A stretch of DNA of 62,491 nt from JBFXAF01 sp050184585 (lineage in GTDB: Bacteria; Pseudomonadota; Alphaproteobacteria; Rhizobiales; Rhizobiaceae), in assembly GCA_050184585.1 (NCBI GenBank), contig JBFXAF010000015.1, positions 1 to 62,491 on the forward strand, written 5' to 3'. Below, in pieces: positions 33,919 to 41,800 of the stretch (the stretch's first letter is position 1; each line of letters begins with the position of its first letter). The notes under the pieces were generated by a model. It searched no databases, was not told where the DNA came from, and saw only the letters and a list, made by a program, of their open reading frames with translations. A program made the position numbers and the translations under genes.

Positions 33919-35694
33919 TCAAGCCGCCGCGTTGGAGTGGGCGAGGCGAAGGTGCGTTCGTTGCTCGGTGTCGCCGGCGAGCCCGCCTGCCCTCAGCAGT
34001 GAGGTGAAGCGCCCTCCGCGCTGGGCGAGCTCTTCGAAGGAACCGCTTTCGACCAGGCGGCCCTGGTCCATGACGATCACGATGTCGGCGTCGCGCACTG
34101 TCGTCAGTCGATGCGCGATGATGAACGTGGTCCGATTGAGCCTCAGCCGATCGATCGCGTCCTTGACCTGTCTCTCGGTCTCGACGTCGAGCGCGCTGGT
34201 TGCCTCGTCGAGCACCAGGATCGGCGCGTCCTTGAGCACGGCTCGGGCGATCGCGATGCGCTGGCGCTCGCCGCCTGACAGCTGGTTGCCGCGCTCGCCG
34301 GCGACCGTGTCGTAGCCTTCGGACTTGCCGAGGATGAACTCGTGTGCGGCGGCGACGCGCGCCGCCTCGTGGACGTCGTCGTAACACGCGTCCGAGCGGC
34401 CGATGCGGATGTTCTCCTCGATCGACCGGTTCAGCAGCCCCGCGTCCTGGAAGACTGTCGCGAACTGCCTGCGCAGCGAACCCCTGGTGACATTGCGGAT
34501 ATCGACGCCGTCGATGCGTATCGCGCCCAGCTGGGGGTCGTAGACCCGCTGCAGCAGGTTGACCAGCGTGGTCTTGCCGGCGCCGGTCGGACCCACGATC
34601 GCGATCGTCTTGCCTGCCGGGACCTCGAAGCCGATATCGTCGACGCCGGCGCCGGTTCCGGGAAATCGGAACGAGACGTTCTCGAAGCGCACGCTGCCTC
34701 CAGACCGCGCCATTTCCGTCGCGTGAGGCGGTTCGGCGCGTTCCGCATTGGCGTCTTCGAGCCGGTAGAATTCCTCCAGCCGGGCGCGCGCGTCGAACAC
34801 CTGGTTGACGAAGCCTGTCACCTGGTCGAGGCGGCCGATCAGCAGGGCCGCGAACCCAGTGAAGGCAACGATGTCGCCGATCCTGAGTTCTCCCCGGCTG
34901 ACGAGGAGAGCGCCGATGACGAGCACGATGATCATCGACGCGGTCGAGGCGAGCCGCTGCATAGCCGAGGCAAGCGCCCACCAGTCGAGCACGGGACGCT
35001 GTGCGGCGACGAGTTCGGCCGCATAGTTGCGCAGGCTTCTGGTCTCCTCGGCGATCCGGCCGTAGCCCTGCAGCACCGCCACGTTTCCGACGGAATCACT
35101 GACATGGCCGAACACGCGATGATAATGGCGCTCCACGTTCGCCTGGCCATCCTTGGTTCGCCTCATGACGAAGCGGTTGATCGCCACGTAGGACGCGCCG
35201 AGCACGAGCAGCACCGCCGACATGCGCAGGTCCACGGCCAAGGCCGTCGGCACGAGGAACACCAGCGAGACGGCCGTCGCCAGATGCTGCCTCATGAATT
35301 CGAGCCACAGGCTGAACAGCGTCTCGGCGGCCCTCAGGAGCATGTGCAGGGCGTTCGAGGTTCCGCGCTTGTGATGCCAGGACAGTGGCATCGACAGCAC
35401 TTTCTCGAAGCCGTCGGCGAGCATGGTCGCGCGGACTTCGTGGGCGAGGCGATCCGCGCCTCGCGCGACGAGCACGAAGGCGATGATGCTGAAGGCACCG
35501 AAGCCGGCCCACAACGCGAGGACCGGCACGAAGTCCGTGCGGTCCGAGATCGCATCGATTATCCGGCCGAAAAGGATCGGTTCGATCACGGTGACGAGGG
35601 CCAGCGCGACATTCGCGGCGCAGATCAGGGCCACCCTAGCGCGCGCCATTCCGAGATAGCGCAGCGCGCGGACGTAGACTTCAAACAGGGACAA
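33919..35694 (-). CDS. ndvA: Cyclic beta-1,2-glucan exporter NdvA/ChvA (ABC exporter)
   Basis: Half-size ABC exporter that moves cyclic beta-1,2-glucan to the periplasm, ~591 aa. The N-terminal membrane domain carries the NdvA fingerprints (LFEVYVRALRYLG, IEPILFGRIIDAIS, MPLSWHHKRGTSNALHMLLRAAETLFSLWLEFMRQHLATAVSL). The C-terminal ATPase has Walker A GPTGAGKTT, signature LSGGERQRIAIA and Walker B ILVLDEATSALD. The start is taken as the TTG at 35694, which aligns with the MSLF start of known NdvA; the frame stays open to a TTG at 35763 but that part crosses a TGC-rich dyad. It lies downstream of ndvB on the same strand. Confidence 0.93.
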   Translation of the reverse strand: MSLFEVYVRALRYLGMARARVALICAANVALALVTVIEPILFGRIIDAISDRTDFVPVLALWAGFGAFSIIAFVLVARGADRLAHEVRATMLADGFEKVLSMPLSWHHKRGTSNALHMLLRAAETLFSLWLEFMRQHLATAVSLVFLVPTALAVDLRMSAVLLVLGASYVAINRFVMRRTKDGQANVERHYHRVFGHVSDSVGNVAVLQGYGRIAEETRSLRNYAAELVAAQRPVLDWWALASAMQRLASTASMIIVLVIGALLVSRGELRIGDIVAFTGFAALLIGRLDQVTGFVNQVFDARARLEEFYRLEDANAERAEPPHATEMARSGGSVRFENVSFRFPGTGAGVDDIGFEVPAGKTIAIVGPTGAGKTTLVNLLQRVYDPQLGAIRIDGVDIRNVTRGSLRRQFATVFQDAGLLNRSIEENIRIGRSDACYDDVHEAARVAAAHEFILGKSEGYDTVAGERGNQLSGGERQRIAIARAVLKDAPILVLDEATSALDVETERQVKDAIDRLRLNRTTFIIAHRLTTVRDADIVIVMDQGRLVESGSFEELAQRGGRFTSLLRAGGLAGDTEQRTHLRLAHSNAAA

Positions 35695-35710
35695 GCGACC
35701 AACCCGGATT

Positions 35711-35725
35711 TTGTGCAGTGCAACA
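35711..35725. promoter_or_regulatory. TGC-rich dyad TTGTGCAGTGCAACA upstream of ndvA
   Basis: An imperfect palindrome lies 17-31 bases before the TTG start of ndvA. It matches in type the repeats between ndvB and galU (TTGCAGTGCGCAA and two more). TGC-rich dyads of this kind are known targets of PhaR-type regulators in alphaproteobacteria; assigning PhaR here is only a suggestion. A shared regulator for glucan synthesis and export is the simplest reading. Confidence 0.45.
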
Positions 35726-35868
35726 GTTACGCGGACGCTATTGCGGCCCCGGTGGCAAGACAATGACGGCGAGCTACAACTGTTGCCTCTAGGTCATAAA
35801 GATCGAAATCGACGCGTTACCTTTCGTGATTGCTAATTGGCTGATCTGCCTTGGCATTCCGAAAAGGA

Positions 35869-38800
35869 CTATGAAGCCGGGGAGTTGGTGGACGGCGGTT
35901 CGGAGCCAATGACGAGGGAAACGTCGTGATCTCCATCGACGAAGATCGGCACGCCACCGTCAACGGACGTCCCGTCGCAGGTGATCGAGTGTGCTGCACC
36001 GCGGGAGACGGATATGCGGTATGTCGCGTCGCCCAGGCGCAGCGTGGCCTTGAACCCTTCCCAGTGCGCTGGAATGCAGGGCTTGAGCACGATGCGTTCG
36101 GCCTCGCGGCGGATGCCGAGGATTGCTTCGACCGCCGTGCGGTAGAGCCAGCCGGCCGATCCGGTGTACCACGTCCAGCCGCCTCGGCCGGCCTTGTCGC
36201 CGGCGTAGACGTCGGCCGCGACGACATAGGGTTCGACGCGATAGCGTTCGACGGCCGCGCGATCGATTGCGTGGTTGACCGGATTGAGCAGCGAAAACGC
36301 CCTCCACGCCTCTTCGGCGCTGCCCATCTCCGCGAGCGCGTAGACGAACCAGGTGGCGGCATGGGTGTACTGCCCGCCGTTCTCGCGGACCCCCGGAGGA
36401 TAGCTCTTGATATAGCCGGGCTCGCGAGCGGTCTTCTCGAAAGGCGGATCAAACAGCTTGATGATCATGGTGTCGCTGTCGACCAGCGTCGCCGCCGCGC
36501 TCGTCATGGCGGTCTGGCTGCGAAGCGGATCGCCTTCGCCGGAGAGCACCGACCAGGATTGGGCGATGGAATCGATCCTGCACTCGTCGGACGCGCTCGA
36601 TCCGAGCGGCGAACCGTCGTCGTAGGAGCCACGACGATACCATTGCCCGTCCCAGGCATTTGCCTCGACCGCCTTCTTCAGCTTGTCGGCGTGCCGCGCC
36701 CACTTCTTGGCGCGCGTCGCGTCTCCGCGATCCTCGGCGATGCGCGAGAAGTCGCGCAGCGTCTTGAGCAGGAACCAGCCGAGCCACACGCTGTCGCCAC
36801 GGCCCTCGACGCCGACATTGTTCATCCCGTCGTTCCAGTCGCCGCCAAGGATCAGCGGCAGCCCGGACGGCGCGGTGCGTGCGATGGCGAGATCCAGCGC
36901 GCGCGCGCAATGCTCGTAGAGCGGGGCGGTCTCCTGCGACGCGGTTGGCGTTGAGAAGGAATCATGTTCGCCCTTCGCCAGGGGAGCGCCCTCGATGAAT
37001 GCGATCGGTTCGTCGAGGATCGCGCGGTCGCCCGTCGCCTCGATATAGCGGTGGGTCCCGTAGCCGAGCCACACCACGTCGTCCGAAATGAGCGTGCGCA
37101 CGCCGGCCCCGGTGCGCGGCAGCCACCAGTGCTGCACGTCGCCTTCGCGGAACTGCCGGCCCGCCGCGTTGAGCACCTGCGCGCGCGCCAGCGCGGGATC
37201 GTGCAGCATCAGCGCAAGCGTGTCCTGCAACTGGTCGCGGAAGCCGAATGCGCCGCTGGCCTGGTAGAAGGCTGACCGTGCGCGGATCCGGCAGGCGAGG
37301 CTCTGGTAGGGCAGCCATGTATTGACGATCGCATCGAAGGCCGGATCGGGCGTTTCGACCTGGAGCGTTCCCGAAAATCGATCCCAAGTCGCCCGGTTGG
37401 CGGCGATGCGATCGTCGAAGTCCCGCCCGCGGTGCTTGAGCACCGTCTGCACCGCTTCCGCCGCCGACCCGGCGTCGCCGAGGAGGAAGATCATCTGGCT
37501 CTCATGACCCGGCTCGACCTCGATGTCGCGGCAAAGCGCGGCGCAGGGGTCTCGACCGGCTTCGAACGCGCCCGAGAGGGGCCGACCGCCGGTCACCGCC
37601 ATGGGTCGGTCGACGGAACCGCCCATGCCAAGGAACTCGCCTCTGTCGGCTGTGGCGCTATCAGGCGCGACATCGCTCGCCAGGAAGGCCACCCGATCGC
37701 CGAAGTCGAGACTGTAGGGGTTTGTCGCCGTCGCCGTCCCGGTATCTCTGTCGAAGCCTGGGACGATCATCGTCGCCGAGCGCGATCGGCTCGTGCCAAG
37801 CACCCATTCTGCGTAGGCATAGACCCGCAGCCGGATGGGCCGTTCGCCCCTGTTGCGAACTGTCAGGCGCGTCAGTTTGACCGGATCGTCCTCGTCCACG
37901 AGTTGCGTGGCCACGAGTTCCAGCTGGCCGTGCTGAACCGTGAAAGTCGACTGGCCCGGCCTGTGGCGCGCCTCGTAGGTCGCGGTCGGGTCGCGGAGCA
38001 GCGCTGCGAACGGCGAGAAGGACGCGCCTGTCCCGAGGTCGTGCACGAAGATGCCCTCGCCCGGTCGGTTGGTCACGGGGTCGTTCGACCACGGGGTCAG
38101 TTGGAAGTCGCGGCTGTTACGGCTCCAGGTGAAGGACGCGCCTTCCGCCGACGTGTGAAAGCCGAATGCGGGATTTGCAATCACGTTGATCCAGGGCTGC
38201 GGGGTGGTGTCCTCGCCCGCCACCCTGACGACATACTCGCGGCCGCCATCGGCGAAGCCGCCGATTCCGTTCCAGAACGCCAGGTCCTCGCCGCTCGGAG
38301 GAACCATCCCCGCCCCCGGCCTTTCGGGCAGGCGTCCGCCCTGTTCGGTTCCGGTTTCGCCGCCAGCGCGGCGCTGTTCGACCCTGGCCGCCGACGCAGC
38401 GCCTTCGGCCCGCTCGATCTGTTCCAGTATCTTGCCGTTGCGCGTGTGCAGGACGACGCGCGCCGAACCGAGGAGCGTGCGGTAGGTCGCCGCGTCCATC
38501 AGGTCGCGCCGAACCGCGAAGATATGCTGGCGTGGACCGAGTTCACGGCCTCTATGGCGGCTGGAATCGCAGAGGAACTCGACCGCCTGCTGCAAGTCCT
38601 GCACGTATGACGACGCTTGCTCGTTGACGACCACGAGATCGAACAGCAGCCCACGCGCTCTGAGATATTCCTGCATTCTGAGCGCCGAGGCGACGATCTC
38701 CAGATCCGCGACATCGCCGATTCTCAGCGCCAGGATCGGGAAGTCGCCCGAGATCGAAGCCGGCCACAGCGCCGACTGCGGTCCCAGCCCCTCGGCGAGG

Positions 38801-41800
38801 ATTTCAGGCGCGGCCCGCAGGCCGGCGTCCGGATAGACGAGATAGCGGGCAAGCCGTTGCACGCCAGCCGCCTCGGCGAGCGAAAGGCCGACATGCCGCG
38901 TCTGAACCTGGCTGCGCGTCCACGCCATCATGGCCTGGCGCTGGAAGCTCTCGGAATGGCCGCAGCGCTGGATCGTCTCGTCGAGCTGTTCCCTGTCGGA
39001 CCCGACCATGGTCCAGAACGTCACCGCGACCTTCTTGCCGGCCGGAACCCGAACGCGGCAGCGCACCGCCATGACAGGGTCGAGCACATCGCCTTGTCCG
39101 CCGGCCAGACGCGCGCCGGGATCGAAGGCTGCGGCGTTGACGATCGACCGGCCTCGGCCAAGGAAGGCCCGCCGATCGGTCTCGGCTTCGAAAGCGCGCG
39201 TCACGCCCGGCCCGGTCGTGATGAAATGTGCAAGGTGCATGGCGGGCTCGCCGGGCTTGCGCGGCCGCCGCCACGCGCGAACCACGCGCCCGTCGTCCTC
39301 GATCGCCGTGCGCACGAACATCTTCGAGAATGCCGGGTGCGCCGTGTCCGACGCTTCCGGCGCCAGCACCAGTTCGGCGAAGGACGTGAGTTCGATGTGC
39401 CGATCGCTGTCGGCATCGTTCCAGAGTGTGACGCGCCGGGCTTCGCCCTGTCCTTCCGACATCACGACGACCTCGATCTGGCTGCGGAGCATGCCGACGG
39501 TCTTGACGAATGTGGCGATATCGTCGCGGAACAGCGCCTCGGCCACCTCGCCCGGCGCCTGCCTGGGCTCGCTCGTACCCGACCACCAGGCGCCGCTCTC
39601 GGCGTCGCGCAGGAAGATGAAGGTCCCGAGCCGATCTTCGGTGGGATCGGCGGCCCAGCGCGTGACCGCTTGCTCGTCGAGACGGCTGGAGCCAGCGCCG
39701 GTCGAGGAAACCATGACGCTGTAATGGCCGTTCGACATGACGTTGACCGCAGGGATTGCCCGCGCCGGATCGAGCACCAGTCGCGAGTCCGGACTGGCTT
39801 CCGCCTCCGCGGGCTGCACCCGCTCCCCGGCCTCGGCCCTGATCTGCGTCGCCGGGATGTTGCGCGGGGCCTTCTCCTGCAACAGCAGTTCAGCCGCTTC
39901 GATGACCGGATCGCTGTGGAAACGGTCACGCATGCGGCCCTCGAACACGACATTGGCGATCGCCACGATCGACATGCCATGATGATGCGCCATGTAGTTG
40001 TGAACGACTGCCCTCGTGGCGCCCGACGGCAGGCGCGCCGGCGTGTAGTCGACCGCATCGTGGAATCCATAGCGGCCCATCGCCCCGATGGCTTTCAGCC
40101 GCATGAGGTTGGTCACCGCCGCAGTCGGGTCGAACTGCGCGGCGAGGATCGTCGCATAGGGCGCCACCACGAGGTTTTGCGCGAGCCCACGTTTCAGTCC
40201 GAGCCCCGGCACGCCGAAGTTCGTGTATTGATAGGTCATCTCCCTGTCGCGGGCGTTGTAGGCCGACTCGGATATCCCCCAGGGAATGCGCTTGGCGCGG
40301 CCGTAGCTGATCTGTTTGCGCACGATCAGCCGGCTGGTCTGGTTGAGGATGCCGCCCTGCGGCTCCTTCATGACCAGCGGCGGCATAAGGTACTCGAACA
40401 TCGAGCCCGACCACGACACCAGGGCGCCGCGGAAGCCGATCTCGGTGACGGGCCGCCCGAGCCGGAACCAGTGCTCGGTCGGCAGGTCTCCCTTGGCGAT
40501 GGCGAACAGGCTCGTGAGCCGCGCTTCGGACGCGAGCAGGTCGTAGCAGGCCTCGTCTAGCTGATGCTCCGCGACCCGGTAGCCGATCGACAACAGCTTG
40601 CGGTCCTGCCGCATGAGGAATGAGAAATCCATGTCGAAGGCGATCTGGCGCGCCCGCCGGGCCAGGCCGAGCAGGCGCAGGCGAAGAGCCTCTGCCGCCG
40701 CGGTGTCGGCGTGCGAATCCGAGAAATGCGCCTCGCAGCATGCGGACAGCTTCTCGGCCCAGAGGGCCAGATCGGCGCTCTTCTGCGAGCCGGTCTCATC
40801 GTCGATCGCCTTGGCGAGCTTGCTGATGTCGCCGGCGAGAACGGTGAGGTTGATGGTTCGGATCGCCGAGGTCTCCGGCTCGGCGCGCAGCGTCGCCACC
40901 GCGCGGTGCATGCCCGTTATGCGTTCCTCGAGCCGCTTCCTCAGCGGCCTGAGCGCGCGCCGGTCGTCCGGCAGGGCCTCTAGCGTCTGGCCGAGGATGC
41001 GCGCCGTGTCGACGATGCCGACGAAATCGCCCTGCAGGTGCGCTGCGGGAGCCTGCGCCCAGTTGGAGCAGGCGGCGGAGACGGCGATCAGATGTCCCGC
41101 GAGGTTGCCGCTGTCGACCGCCGAGATGTAGTGCGGCAGCAGCGGTCTGAGCGTGTGCGTCTCATACCAGTTGAAGAAGTGGCCCCGGAAACGCTCCATG
41201 TGCTCCAGCGTGCCGACCGTGTCTTCCAGCCGACGGGCTGCCTGGTCCAGGCCGATCCAGCCGAAATCCCGCGCCGAGATTACCGAGAGAAGATAGACCC
41301 CGATATTGGTTGGAGACGTGCGCGGCGCGACGACAGGTGTGGGTGTCTCCTGGAAATTGTCGGGCGGCAGATGATGGTGTTCGGCCGTCACGAACGTCTC
41401 GAAGTAGAGCCAGGTCCGGCGCGCGACGGCGCGCAGCGTGACCGCGTCGTCCGGGGCAACGTCGAGCCGGTCTTCGGTCTCGGCGGAACGGCTGACGAAA
41501 TGCGCGATGGCCGGGGACGCGGCCCAGAGCAGCGCGAAGAAGCCGCCCACCCACGCCCCGCTTGACTGCGCGACGACGGGGAGGCCGAGCCCGATCGCGG
41601 CGATCAGCGGCGCGTTCCACATCATGGCGTAGTAGCCGCCGACCGTGTTGGCCCCGTTTCGCGCCGCCTGGCTTGCCGTGCGCCATTCGAGCAGCTTTCT
41701 GCGGCTGAAGAACATGCGGTGGACCGTGCGGACGATCGCGTCGGCCATCGACCAGGCGGTATGCGCGGCGAATGTAATTCTCAGCGCGACCTGCGCCGAG

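Noticed and set aside
38617..40560. 647-aa plus-strand frame antisense to ndvB
   Set aside because: Shadow frame; ndvB is full length and conserved throughout.
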